A stretch of 64,000 nt of DNA from Halomonas fontilapidosi (GTDB lineage Bacteria > Pseudomonadota > Gammaproteobacteria > Pseudomonadales > Halomonadaceae). Below, piece by piece: positions 53,166 through 63,353 of this stretch. A program made the position numbers and the translations under genes. The stretch lies in contig NZ_JACHXQ010000010.1 of assembly GCF_014192285.1 (NCBI RefSeq), positions 42,098 through 106,097 on the forward strand. The letters are read 5' to 3'. The notes below the pieces were generated by a model. The model did no database searches. It had not been told where the DNA came from and saw only the letters and a program-made list of their open reading frames with translations. How positions within the stretch are numbered: position 1 is the first letter of the stretch; each line of letters starts with the position of its first letter.

Positions 53166-54023
53166 ATGATGACAGAACAGGTGATGGCCGCCATCGACGG
53201 CTCGAAGTTCTCGGAAGGAGTGTGCGACTACGCCGCCTGGGCCAGCCAGGCGCTGGGGGCACCGCTGACCTTCCTGCACGTGGTGGACAACCACCCTCAG
53301 ACCGCGGAGGCGGATCTCTCCGGCAATATCGGGCTCGGGGCTCGCGAGCACTTGCTCGAGGAGCTCTCCCACCTGGACGAGCAGCGCGCCAAGGTGGCCC
53401 AGGAGCAGGGCCGGCTGATGCTCAAGGCGGCCCGGGAGCGAGCCGTCGAGGACGGCGTGGACGATCCGGCCGGGCGCCAGCGCAACGGCACCCTGGTGGA
53501 GACGCTCGAGGAGCTGGCCGACGAAATCCGCCTGCTGGTGGTGGGCAAGCGTGGTGAAGCGGCCCACAAGGCGAGCGACCACCTCGGCTCCAATCTCGAG
53601 CGAGTGGTGCGCACCCTGCACCGGCCGATCCTGATGGTGCCCGACAGCTACCGGAAGCCCGAGAAGGTGATGCTGGCCTTCGACGGCAGCAAGACCACCC
53701 GCAAGGGGGTGGAGATGCTGGCCCAGAGTCCGCTGTTCGACGGTATCCCCGTACACGTGGTGATCGTCGGCGCCGAGACCGGCGACAACCGCTCCCAGCT
53801 CGACTGGGCGCTGAAGACGCTGCGTGACGCCGGTCACGAGGCCGAGGGCGCCATCCGTGCCGGGGAAGTGGAGGCGACCCTGCGCGGTTACCAGGAGGAG
53901 AACGGCATCGACCTGCTGGTGATGGGGGCCTATGGCCATTCGCGCATCCGCCACCTGCTGGTCGGCAGCACCACCACCACCATGCTGCGCAAGGCCAGCG
54001 GGCCCGTGCTGCTGCTGCGCTGA
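53166..54023 (+). CDS. Tandem-domain universal stress protein
   Basis: 285 residues (a second ATG at 53169). Two Usp domains: the first (1-155) begins 'VMAAIDGSKFSEGVCDYAAW', the second (about 160-285) begins 'KVMLAFDGSKTTRKGVEML'. It ends with the ATP-binding motif 'DLLVMGAYGHSRIRHLLVGS' and 'TTTMLRKASGPVLLLR'. The G-x2-G-x9-G-S signature is intact only in the second domain. It probably regulates or accompanies the SulP transporter upstream. Confidence 0.88.
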   Translation: MMTEQVMAAIDGSKFSEGVCDYAAWASQALGAPLTFLHVVDNHPQTAEADLSGNIGLGAREHLLEELSHLDEQRAKVAQEQGRLMLKAARERAVEDGVDDPAGRQRNGTLVETLEELADEIRLLVVGKRGEAAHKASDHLGSNLERVVRTLHRPILMVPDSYRKPEKVMLAFDGSKTTRKGVEMLAQSPLFDGIPVHVVIVGAETGDNRSQLDWALKTLRDAGHEAEGAIRAGEVEATLRGYQEENGIDLLVMGAYGHSRIRHLLVGSTTTTMLRKASGPVLLLR

Positions 54024-54045
54024 TTGCCATCGCCTGCGCCATTTG

Positions 54046-54066
54046 ACGCCGGCCCCGGGCCGGCGT
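54046..54066 (+). terminator. Hairpin after usp gene
   Basis: ACGCCGGCCC and GGGCCGGCGT form a ten-base stem around a single C, 23 bases past the stop, followed by GTCGTG. Confidence 0.45.
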
Positions 54067-54210
54067 GTCGTGACAGGCATGACGTGAGTGCGGCCGCAGG
54101 CCCACGGTGGCAAGATGGAGCCGCACGCGGCCTAAAGCCTCACAGGATATCAGCCCTGCGTTGACGGTGGCGTGCCAGCTGACCCGATAGTCCCGGCAAT
54201 GGAGGCGCTG

Positions 54211-54552
54211 ATGAACCATCCCGAGCTGGAGATGGACGCCGTGGTGAGGCGCTTGCACGCGCTGCGCGACGAGCTGCTCGCGCAGAGCGATGCCAGCCGT
54301 GACTCCCGCGATACCGTGATGCTGGATCAGACCTCGGTGGGGCGGCTGTCGCGCATGGATGCCCTGCAGGGGCAGGCCATGGCCAAGGCCGAGGAGCAGC
54401 GGCGCCAGCTGGCGTTGCGCCGCATCACCGGGGCCTTCGCGCGCATCGAGAAGGGCGAATATGGCGAGTGCATCGAGTGTGGGGAGTGGATCGGCGCCAG
54501 GCGCCTGGAAGGGGATCTCCTGGTGCTGAAGTGTATCGATTGTGCCGAGTGA
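54211..54552 (+). CDS. DksA/TraR-like C4 zinc protein
   Basis: 113 residues. The start at 54211 is set by GGAGG five bases upstream. An N-terminal coiled coil precedes a C4 zinc finger, 'YGECIECGEWIGARRLEG' with 'LKCIDCAE'. The acidic coiled-coil tip of DksA that reaches the RNA polymerase active site is not obvious ('RDTVMLDQTSVGRLSRMDAL'). It belongs to the short DksA/TraR group with unclear transcriptional roles. Confidence 0.82.
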   Translation: MNHPELEMDAVVRRLHALRDELLAQSDASRDSRDTVMLDQTSVGRLSRMDALQGQAMAKAEEQRRQLALRRITGAFARIEKGEYGECIECGEWIGARRLEGDLLVLKCIDCAE

Positions 54553-54600
54553 CGACCGAGCGTCACGCGGCAGCAACCTGACCAATGGAGAGCGACCACG

Positions 54601-54963
54601 ATGAGCATCGAGCGACATGACACCGAGGCGCGCATGAGCCGCGCGGTGATTCACAATGGCATGGCCTGGCTGTGTGGCCAGGTGGCCGGCCCCGAGGCCC
54701 GCCATGGCGACATCACCGAGCAGACCGAGAGCATGCTCGAGCGCCTCGATGCGCTGCTCGCCGAGATTGGTTCCAGCCGCGAGCATCTGCTCTCGGCGAC
54801 CCTCTACCTCAAGGACGGCCATGACTTCGCCGCCATGAATGCCGTCTGGGATGCCTGGGTACCGGCCGGTCATGCGCCGGCCCGCACCTGCGTCTGTGCG
54901 CCCATGCCCGCCGATGAGTTGAAGGTGGAGATCACCGTCACCGCCCTGGTGCCGGGCCGCTAG
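54601..54963 (+). CDS. RidA/YjgF-family protein
   Basis: 120 residues. YjgF fold: '[18 protein letters not shown]', '[20 protein letters not shown]', '[20 protein letters not shown]', and the conserved Arg in '[18 protein letters not shown]'. RidA deaminases hydrolyse reactive enamine/imine intermediates. This is an Arg-containing member and so may be catalytic, though it is not the canonical RidA subgroup. It follows the DksA-like gene by 48 bases. Confidence 0.85.
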   Translation: MSIERHDTEARMSRAVIHNGMAWLCGQVAGPEARHGDITEQTESMLERLDALLAEIGSSREHLLSATLYLKDGHDFAAMNAVWDAWVPAGHAPARTCVCAPMPADELKVEITVTALVPGR

Positions 54964-54996
54964 CCGGCAGGGTGCCGCGATGCCTTCTGTCAGCGG

Positions 54997-56520
54997 CTAG
55001 CGCTGGCAGGGGTCATCGATGATGGCGGTCTCCTGCGGCCGCAGCCGTCGTGAGAGGGCGTCCACGGCGATATTGAGGGCCGCGGTGACCAGCAGCAGGA
55101 AGAAGGCCACGTCGAACATCAGGTACTCGAAGTTCGCGTCGATGTAGTAGCCCAGGGTGGCCACCCCCAGCATGCCCAGAATCGCCGTCTCGCGCAGGAT
55201 TACCTCGGCGCGGTAGTAAAGCAGCGCCAGCATCCCCGGGTAGAGCCGTGGCAGCAGCTCATAGGCCAGCCGGCCCGTGGCGTTGATCCCCGGCATGCCG
55301 GGGGTGATGGCATCCGCATGGCGCGCCACCAGGAAGGCGATCAGCGCGCCGTTGTGCAGCGCCAGCGCCAGCCAGGCGGGCAGCAGCGACGGCCCCAGCA
55401 GCAGCAGGAAGAAAAACGCCAGCATCAGCTCGGGGGTCGAGCGCAGAAAGACCAGCAGGCCCCGCCCGGCCAGCCGGGTCGCCGGATTGCCGAAGTGGCG
55501 ACAGGCCAGCGGCCATAGCGTCAGGGCGACCAGCAGGGCCCCCACGCTGCCCAGTAGGCCGAGCAGCAGGGTATTGCCGATGGCCGGGCCCAGGTCGGGG
55601 ATGCGGGCCAGCCACGCGATCAGGCCGCGCCAGTCGCCCTCGAGCAGCGCCGGCGGCCAGATGTCCTGGCTGACGAAGCGCCACAGCAGGCCGCCCTCCA
55701 GCGCCGGCCAGGGTCCCAGCAGCAGAGCGCCGCCGAGTGCCAACAGCGGGATCATCCGCCGGTGGCCCCACCAGGGCAGGCTGGCGATCAGCAGGTAGAA
55801 CAGCCACAGCACGGCGCCGGCCTCATGGTAGCGCCCCTCACGGAAGGCGGTCTCGAGCTGGAAGCCCAGCGTCGGCAGGCCGACGAAGCCCAGCAGCACG
55901 CTGGCGCGCAGCGCGCACTCGAAGCGATAGCGTGTGTAGGCGGCGAGCCGGGTCCAGGCCAGCGGCAGTTCGGCATAGAGGAAGCGCGATAGCCGCCCGG
56001 CGCCTTGTGGCAGGGCATCGCTGGGGGCGGCGGGTATCTGCTCGAGGATCTCGGCATAGACCTTGGCGAAGATGCCGGCATAGGGTATCGCCAGGGCCAT
56101 CAGGGCGGTGGCGGCGGAGAGGCCGAACACCTGCAGGAAGAGCAGTGCCCAGAACAGCTCATGGATCGCTCGCACGAAGGCGCAGCCGGCGCGGACCAGC
56201 CGCGAGTGGGCGAACAGCAGGGCCAGCGGGAAGCCCAGCACGATCCCACCCAGCGTGCCCCAGAGGGCCACGGCCACGGTCAGGCCCAGCGCCTCCAGCG
56301 GTGACTCCAGCCTCCCCCAGGCGGGCCAGGCCAGCCCCTGCGCAATGCGCCCGAGCTCTGCCCAGGGGTCGCGGGTCAGCACCGCCAGATCGGCGAAGGG
56401 CACCAGCACCACCGCCAGCGCCACCAATGTCAGGCTGTGGCGGGCCAGCCTCAGACCGGTCGTGTCGCCATGCCACCAGTGTCGGCCGTGGCGCGGCCTT
56501 CTGATCAGGCTTTCACTCAC
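54997..56520 (-). CDS. Fused double permease of phosphonate/selenate-type ABC importer
   Basis: 507 residues, about twice a normal PhnE. Each half has a permease loop: 'YAELPLAWTRLAAYTRYRFE' with 'CALRASVLLGFVG', and 'LLPRLYPGMLALLYYRAEVI' with 'LRETAILGMLGVA'. It belongs to the PhnE group; such fused forms are seen with binding proteins labelled putative selenate-type. The start overlaps the ATPase stop by four bases. Confidence 0.82.
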   Translation of the reverse strand: MSESLIRRPRHGRHWWHGDTTGLRLARHSLTLVALAVVLVPFADLAVLTRDPWAELGRIAQGLAWPAWGRLESPLEALGLTVAVALWGTLGGIVLGFPLALLFAHSRLVRAGCAFVRAIHELFWALLFLQVFGLSAATALMALAIPYAGIFAKVYAEILEQIPAAPSDALPQGAGRLSRFLYAELPLAWTRLAAYTRYRFECALRASVLLGFVGLPTLGFQLETAFREGRYHEAGAVLWLFYLLIASLPWWGHRRMIPLLALGGALLLGPWPALEGGLLWRFVSQDIWPPALLEGDWRGLIAWLARIPDLGPAIGNTLLLGLLGSVGALLVALTLWPLACRHFGNPATRLAGRGLLVFLRSTPELMLAFFFLLLLGPSLLPAWLALALHNGALIAFLVARHADAITPGMPGINATGRLAYELLPRLYPGMLALLYYRAEVILRETAILGMLGVATLGYYIDANFEYLMFDVAFFLLLVTAALNIAVDALSRRLRPQETAIIDDPCQR

Positions 56521-57278
56521 GGCCGCCCCCGCGCGCAGGGCAGCGCCTCCGGGTCGGGCATTGGCAGGGACCTGTCCTCACGGGGCGTCTCGGCGGAAGC
56601 ATCGGCATCGGGATAGAGGCCGTCCAGATCCGCCAGGGTCAGTTCGTGCGTCGGCGCATCGATCACCAGCCGGCCATCCCGCAGGCCCCATACCCGGTCG
56701 AAGTGGCTGAGGGCCAGCTCGCGCTGATGGAGCGCGATCACCAAGGTAGCATGGCGCGCCTCGATCAGCGCCAGCAGGCGCAGCGCCTGGTGGGGATCGA
56801 CGCTGGCCACCGGCTCGTCGCCGAGGAACAGCTCACGCTGCTGGTAGAGCGCCCGGGCGATGGCGACGCGCTGGCGTTGACCGCCGGAGAGCCGGCCGAC
56901 GGGGCGCCGCATCAGCCCGGTCAGGCCCAGGGCATCGCAGAGCTCGCTGACCTCGCGCCAGGGGCCGGCCAGCGGGCGCACCAGGTTCCACAGGTTGGCC
57001 AGCGTCGAATGCTCGGTCAGCCGCCCCATGTAGACGTTGTGATAGACCGCCAGCTGAGGCACCAGGCCGTGCTGCTGGGGGCACCAGGCGGCGCTGTCGT
57101 CCAGTCGTCGGCGCAGGGCGCCGAGCAGGGTGGATTTGCCGGCCCCGCTGGGGCCGAGCAGGGCGACGCGCTCACCCGGATAGAGGGCGAGGCTCAGTCG
57201 AGACAGCACCACCTGGTTACCATGGCCAAGATCCTCGGCCTCGAAGGCGACCAGCGGCCGACATGGCTCGCCCGCCAT
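56517..57278 (-). CDS. Phosphonate/selenate-type ABC importer ATPase
   Basis: 253 residues: Walker A 'LGPSGAGKSTLLGALRRRL', signature 'LSGGQRQRVAIARALYQQ', Walker B 'ELFLGDEPVASVDPHQAL', H-loop 'LVIALHQRELAL'. PhnC-like. Its ATG overlaps the binding-protein stop (TGATG). The C-terminal 35 residues are a Pro/Glu-rich extension. Confidence 0.85.
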   Translation of the reverse strand: MAGEPCRPLVAFEAEDLGHGNQVVLSRLSLALYPGERVALLGPSGAGKSTLLGALRRRLDDSAAWCPQQHGLVPQLAVYHNVYMGRLTEHSTLANLWNLVRPLAGPWREVSELCDALGLTGLMRRPVGRLSGGQRQRVAIARALYQQRELFLGDEPVASVDPHQALRLLALIEARHATLVIALHQRELALSHFDRVWGLRDGRLVIDAPTHELTLADLDGLYPDADASAETPREDRSLPMPDPEALPCARGRP

Positions 57279-58132
57279 CAGCGCAGCAGGCCAAGCTCTT
57301 CCGCGACGTCCTCGATGGGGGCATAGAGGGCGTTGTCAGCGGGGATGAAATCCTCGCGAGGGAAGCTTTCCAGCAGCTCGGGGTCATCCATCTCGAGCAG
57401 CGCCGAGCGCACCTTGTCGGTGAAGCCGTCGCCGAACTGCTCGTCGACGTCGCCGCGCAGGGTCCAGTTGTAATCCGGGTAGGGTGGCGTGGCCCAGATC
57501 ACCTCGACCTGGTCGGTATTGACTCGGCCATCTTCCACGGCGGCCTCCCAGACCGTGTAGTTGACCGCGCCCAGGTCCCAGGTGCCGGCTTCTACCAAAG
57601 CAATGGTGCGCGAATGGTCGCCGGAGTAGCCGACCCGCGAGAAGAGCGCGTCGGGGGCCTCGTCGAAGCGCTGACGCAGGAAGTGTTCGGGCATCAGTCG
57701 GCCGGAGGTGGAGGTGCGCGAGCCGAAGGTCAGGCTCATGCCCTCGATGGCCGCGGGCAGCTCCTCTGCCCGTTCGAGGCCGGTGGAGCGGTGGGCGATG
57801 AAGTAGCTCTTGAACTCGGCGTCCTCGCTGCCCTGCGCCACGGCCACCGAGCCTGGCACCAGGCGTCGCGCCTGAACGCCGGAGAGGCCGCCGAACCAGG
57901 CCAGCTGGACCTGGTCGTTGCGAAAGGCGGTGACCGTGGCGCCATAGGACTTGACCGGCACGTACTCCACCTCGACGTCGAGGCGCTCCTCGAGGTAGTC
58001 GGCGACCTTGGAGAAGCGCTCGACCAGGCGCGACTGGTCTTCGTCGGGAATGGCGGTGAAGCGAAAGGTATCGGCAGCTACCCCCTGGGCGAACAGGGCC
58101 AGGACAGAGGTGGAAACGGCAAGCCAGCGCAT
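57278..58132 (-). CDS. Phosphonate/selenate-type ABC binding protein
   Basis: 284 residues from the ATG at 58132; signal peptide MRWLAVSTSVLALFAQGVAA. PhnD fold: 'FTAIPDEDQSRLVERFSKVA', 'EVEYVPVKSYGATVTAFRND', 'QVQLAWFGGLSGVQARRLVP', 'LTFGSRTSTSGRLMPEHFL' and 'GAVNYTVWE'. The WFGGLSGVQAR segment points to the group annotated as putative selenate ABC binding protein rather than classical PhnD. The true ligand is unproven. Confidence 0.82.
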   Translation of the reverse strand: MRWLAVSTSVLALFAQGVAADTFRFTAIPDEDQSRLVERFSKVADYLEERLDVEVEYVPVKSYGATVTAFRNDQVQLAWFGGLSGVQARRLVPGSVAVAQGSEDAEFKSYFIAHRSTGLERAEELPAAIEGMSLTFGSRTSTSGRLMPEHFLRQRFDEAPDALFSRVGYSGDHSRTIALVEAGTWDLGAVNYTVWEAAVEDGRVNTDQVEVIWATPPYPDYNWTLRGDVDEQFGDGFTDKVRSALLEMDDPELLESFPREDFIPADNALYAPIEDVAEELGLLR

Positions 58133-58205
58133 GTTGATCTCCGCAGTGGACGACAGGCGGGCTATTGTTGTGGCTCGGCGTCGGCCTGGCAAGTCCGCTC
58201 GCGCC

Positions 58206-59078
58206 TCAGCGCGGGGCATCGCGGCCACTCAGGGGGTAGCGTGTCGCCTGCAGGCTGTCCTTGATCTTCTTGAGATGGGGCAGGAAGTCCTCCCCGCGGC
58301 GCAGGGTCACCCCGGTGGCCAGGACATCGATCAGCGCCAGCTGGATCATCCGCGAGGTCATGGGCATGTAGTAGTCGGTGTCTTCCGGCGTGGCGACTTC
58401 CAGGGTCTCGGTGCATTCGGCGGCCAGCGGTGAATCCGGGGCGGTGATGCCGAGCACCACGGCGCCGTTCTCCCGCGCCAGCCGGGCGATATCGACCAGG
58501 TCCCGGGTGCGACCGGTCCAGGAGAGCACCACCACCACATCGCCAGTGTGGCAGGCCGCCGCCACCATGCGCTGCATCAGCACGTCGACATAGGCGGTGA
58601 CCGGCAGGTTGAAGCGGAAGAACTTGTGCTGGGCATCCTGAGCCACCGCCCCGGAGGCCCCCAGGCCGAAGAAATGCAGCTGCCTGGCCTGGATCAGATA
58701 GTCGACCACGCGCTCGATGCGTTCGGGGGTCACCTCGCGGCGGGCCAGGTCCAGGGCGGCGATGGTCGCGCCGAAAATCTTGTTGGTGTACTCGGTGGCG
58801 GAGTCACCGGGTTCCACCGCCTGGCTGACGTACGGTGTGCCGCCGGCCAGGCTCTGGGCCAGCTTGATCTTGAAATCCGGGTAACCCTTGGCATCGAAGC
58901 TGCGACAGAAGCGGTTGACCGTGGGCTCGCTGACCGACGCCAGCTGGGCCAGGCTGGCGATACTCATGCTGGTGGCCGACGCCGGATCGGCCAGGATGAC
59001 GTCGGCCACCTTGCGTTCGGAGCGGTTGAGCTCATCGAGCTGCCGGCGGATGCGGTCGAGCAGATCGTGTCGGACCAT
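58206..59078 (-). CDS. hexR: HexR, RpiR-family repressor of glucose catabolism
   Basis: 290 residues from the ATG at 59078. N-terminal RpiR helix-turn-helix ('[19 protein letters not shown]', '[20 protein letters not shown]'), then a SIS domain ('[20 protein letters not shown]', '[20 protein letters not shown]') that binds 2-keto-3-deoxy-6-phosphogluconate in known HexR. It is divergent from zwf-pgl-eda, with two HexR-like boxes in between. This is the arrangement in pseudomonads and Halomonas. Confidence 0.93.
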   Translation of the reverse strand: MVRHDLLDRIRRQLDELNRSERKVADVILADPASATSMSIASLAQLASVSEPTVNRFCRSFDAKGYPDFKIKLAQSLAGGTPYVSQAVEPGDSATEYTNKIFGATIAALDLARREVTPERIERVVDYLIQARQLHFFGLGASGAVAQDAQHKFFRFNLPVTAYVDVLMQRMVAAACHTGDVVVVLSWTGRTRDLVDIARLARENGAVVLGITAPDSPLAAECTETLEVATPEDTDYYMPMTSRMIQLALIDVLATGVTLRRGEDFLPHLKKIKDSLQATRYPLSGRDAPR

Positions 59079-59145
59079 GGGCGTTGAAGTCTCCGTGACG
59101 ACGGGGCGCCATCGGCGGCGCGGAAAGATGAAACACGGGTGATGT

Positions 59146-59160
59146 GGTGATTTAACTACA
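59146..59160. promoter_or_regulatory. HexR box 1
   Basis: Read on the minus strand, TGTAGTTAAATCACC matches the HexR consensus as I know it (TGTAATTAAATTACA) at 12 of 15 positions. It lies 68 bases upstream of hexR. Confidence 0.75.
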
Positions 59161-59226
59161 TTATGCTGGTTATACGGCACCGCGCGCAAAGGAGCTGCAG
59201 GGAGGGGCGCTGGTGGTTACTCTATT

Positions 59227-59241
59227 TGTAGTAAACTTACC
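59227..59241. promoter_or_regulatory. HexR box 2
   Basis: TGTAGTAAACTTACC matches the same consensus at 11 of 15 positions and lies 67 bases upstream of zwf, so one box serves each direction. Confidence 0.65.
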
Positions 59242-59307
59242 TTCATTGCTTGCATCAAAGCGCTCCTTTGCGCTATTTTTTAAGTAAGTTAACCAGATGA
59301 GACGGAT

Positions 59308-60819
<1,512 letters not shown>

Positions 60820-60835
60820 GAGCGAGAGAGACGAG

Positions 60836-61504
60836 ATGAGTGATTCCCCCCGCGATCAGCTGGCCATCCAGCTGGCCGAGGCCGTGGCCGAGGCCCTGCG
60901 GGTCGACCTGACCCATCAGGAAAACGCCCTGCTGGTGGTCTCCGGTGGCTCGACACCGGTGCCTTTCTTCACGGCGCTGGCGGCCTATGAGCTGCCCTGG
61001 GCGCGCGTCCAGGTGACCCTGGCCGATGAGCGCTGGGTGGCCGAGGACGCTGTCGACAGCAATGCCCGCCTGGTACGCGAGCATCTGCTGCAGGGTCCGG
61101 CGTCCGCTGCCCGCTTCGTGCCGCTGACCAGCGACGACCCGACACCGGAGCAGGGTGCGGCGGCCGTGGCCGAGCGGGTTGCCAGGCTGGCCTGGCCGGC
61201 CAGCGTGGTGATCCTCGGCATGGGGAGCGATGGCCATACCGCCTCGTTGTTCCCCGACAGCCGCGAGCTTGAGCTGGCGCTGGCCACCGATGCCCCGGCG
61301 CTGGCGGTGCGCACGCCGAGCCAGCCCCAGCCACGTATCACCCTGAGCGCCGACCGCCTGCACCAGGCCCGCCGTCATGTGCTGCACATCACCGGCGGCG
61401 ACAAGCGCGACGTGCTGGCCAGAGCGTTGTCCGGTGACGACGTTCGCGAACTGCCGATCCGCGCCTTCCTGGCCTGCCCGCTGGCCACCTACTGGGCCCC
61501 TTGA
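60836..61504 (+). CDS. pgl: 6-Phosphogluconolactonase
   Basis: 222 residues from the ATG at 60836, with GAGAGAGACGAG upstream. DevB-type: 'LLVVSGGSTPVPFFTALAAY', 'WARVQVTLADERWVAEDAVD', 'SNARLVREHLLQGPA', 'VILGMGSDGHTASLFPDSRE' and 'ITLSADRLHQARRHVLHITG'. It hydrolyses the Zwf product. It sits 16 bases after zwf and 16 before eda. Confidence 0.93.
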   Translation: MSDSPRDQLAIQLAEAVAEALRVDLTHQENALLVVSGGSTPVPFFTALAAYELPWARVQVTLADERWVAEDAVDSNARLVREHLLQGPASAARFVPLTSDDPTPEQGAAAVAERVARLAWPASVVILGMGSDGHTASLFPDSRELELALATDAPALAVRTPSQPQPRITLSADRLHQARRHVLHITGGDKRDVLARALSGDDVRELPIRAFLACPLATYWAP

Positions 61505-61520
61505 GTTTCTGGAGACAAGC

Positions 61521-62183
61521 ATGACCATCGACAAGCAGCTGCCCTCGACCCGCACCACCGAACTGGACAGCATCTGCCTCAAGGCCGAGGTGATCCCGGT
61601 GCTGGCCATCCAGCGCATCGAGGATGCCGTGCCCCTGGCTCGCGCCCTCTACGAGGGTGGCCTGACCGTGCTGGAGATCACCCTGCGCACCGACTGCGCC
61701 CTGGAGGCGATCAAGCGCATCAACGAAGCACTGCCGCATGCCAGCATCGGCGTGGGTACCGTGCTGACCCCGGCCCAGTATCGTCAGGCCGAGGAAGTGG
61801 GCGCCGACTTCGTGGTGACCCCCGGCACCACCGAAGCGCTCTATCGTTACGGCGTCTCCAGCCCGGTGCCAATGCTGCCCGGCGTGGCGACCGTCTCCGA
61901 GCTGATGACCGGCTGGCAGTACGGCTATCGCCGCTTCAAGTTCTTCCCCGCCGAGGCCAGCGGCGGCGTCAAGGCCCTCAAGGCCTTCGCCGGCCCGATC
62001 CCCGAGGCGCGCTTCTGTCCCACCGGCGGGATCGGCATCAACAACGCCGAGGACTACCTGGCGCTCAAGAACGTGATGTGCGTGGGGGGCTCCTGGCTCA
62101 CGCCGACGTCGCTGATCGATGCCGAGGACTGGGACGCCATCCGTTCGCTGGCCCGTGAGGCGGCAGAGCGCTTTCACCACTGA
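61521..62183 (+). CDS. eda: KDPG/KHG aldolase
   Basis: 220 residues. Class I aldolase: 'VIPVLAIQRIEDAVPLARAL', catalytic Glu in 'GGLTVLEITLRTDCALEAI', 'GADFVVTPGTTEALY', Schiff-base Lys in 'YRRFKFFPAEASGGVKALK' and 'FCPTGGIGINNAEDYL'. It cleaves KDPG to pyruvate and glyceraldehyde-3-phosphate. The 6-phosphogluconate dehydratase gene (edd) is not in the window. Confidence 0.95.
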   Translation: MTIDKQLPSTRTTELDSICLKAEVIPVLAIQRIEDAVPLARALYEGGLTVLEITLRTDCALEAIKRINEALPHASIGVGTVLTPAQYRQAEEVGADFVVTPGTTEALYRYGVSSPVPMLPGVATVSELMTGWQYGYRRFKFFPAEASGGVKALKAFAGPIPEARFCPTGGIGINNAEDYLALKNVMCVGGSWLTPTSLIDAEDWDAIRSLAREAAERFHH

Positions 62184-62238
62184 CCAGTCTGCCGGCTTCG
62201 CTAACCCTGTGATCTCCCGACAGTGGGTTGCTGTCCTT

Positions 62239-62262
62239 GCCCCGGCTAAGCCGGGGCTTTTT
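62239..62262 (+). terminator. Rho-independent terminator of zwf-pgl-eda
   Basis: GCCCCGGC and GCCGGGGC form a stem with loop TAA, followed directly by TTTTT. A textbook terminator 55 bases past the eda stop. Confidence 0.9.
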
Positions 62263-62369
62263 GATGCTTCGCACAGGGGTTCGCCCGGTGCGCTGGCGCT
62301 TAGCGGGCCAACGGCATGGAATATGTGCACCTGCAGGCCCGATGAGCCGGAGGCGCATCGGGCGTGGGA

Positions 62370-63353
62370 TCAGCTGCGTAACCTGGCCAGGTCGTCGCGG
62401 TCCGGCAGGGCGGCGTAGGCGCCGGGGCGCGTTACGGCGTGGGCGCCGCAGCGACTGGCGATCTCCACGGCGCGGCGCAGGAAGGCCGTGTCCCGGTGCC
62501 AGTCGCCGTCGAGGCCCTTGTCGGCGGTGAATGCGGCGAGCTCGGCCAGCAGGCCGCCGATGAATGCGTCGCCGCCCGCCGTGGTGTCCACCGCCTCGAC
62601 CCGGGGCGGCGTGACTCGCTCGTCCAGCCCGACCCCCTTCAGCATCACCTCGCCCGGACCGTCGGTGATCACCGCGACCTTGACCCCGGCGGCGAAGCGT
62701 TCGGCCAGCCAGCCCTCCCGGGGGTGGTCGGCACGCAGGTCATCGAGCTCGTCCGTCGAGAGCTTGAGCAGGTCGGCGGCGTCGAGCAGCCGGGTGACCA
62801 GGCTGATGTCGGCGGCCCCGCCTGCCCAGAGGTTGTGGCGCAGGTTGGCATCCACGCTCACCAGGCAGCCGGCGCGGCGGGCCATTTCGGCCATGGCCAT
62901 AGTGGTCTCGGCGATCTCCGGCTCAGTCAGGCTGTTGCTGCAGAAGTGCACGATGGCGGGGTCGGCGAACACGCCCGCGGGCAGGTGCTCGAGGCGATAG
63001 AGAAGGTCCGCGGCCGGCGGCCGGTAGAAATCGAAGGTGCGCTCGCCGTCGGCATCGCGGGAAACGAAGGCGAGTGCCGTGCGTGCCTCGCGGGTACGCA
63101 CCACGCCGGAGGTGTCCACACCATGGGCGGCCAACTCGGCGGCCAGGAAGTCCCCGAAATGGTCTTCGCCGAGCATGCCGAGGAAGCGGCTGGGCACGCC
63201 CAGTCGGGCGCAGGCCACGGCCACGTTGGCGGGGGCGCCGCCGGCATAGGGGGTGAAGGTCTCCGGCGCGTCCGCTGGTCCGTCCTGGACGTCGCCGAGG
63301 CGGCTGGAAAGCAGGTCGACGAGGGCCTCGCCGAAGCTGATCACGGGGGTCAT
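62370..63353 (-). CDS. PfkB-family sugar kinase, fructokinase-like
   Basis: 327 residues. Ribokinase fold: N-terminal 'VISFGEALVDLLSSR', 'PYAGGAPANVAVACARLGVP', 'GMLGEDHFGDFLAAELAAHG', 'VSVDANLRHNLWAGGA' and the catalytic Asp in 'VEAVDTTAGGDAFIGGLLAE'. Fructokinase is the nearest match; a 2-keto-3-deoxygluconate kinase role is possible given the neighbouring Entner-Doudoroff genes. Its start overlaps the mutarotase stop (ATGA). Confidence 0.87.
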   Translation of the reverse strand: MTPVISFGEALVDLLSSRLGDVQDGPADAPETFTPYAGGAPANVAVACARLGVPSRFLGMLGEDHFGDFLAAELAAHGVDTSGVVRTREARTALAFVSRDADGERTFDFYRPPAADLLYRLEHLPAGVFADPAIVHFCSNSLTEPEIAETTMAMAEMARRAGCLVSVDANLRHNLWAGGAADISLVTRLLDAADLLKLSTDELDDLRADHPREGWLAERFAAGVKVAVITDGPGEVMLKGVGLDERVTPPRVEAVDTTAGGDAFIGGLLAELAAFTADKGLDGDWHRDTAFLRRAVEIASRCGAHAVTRPGAYAALPDRDDLARLRS

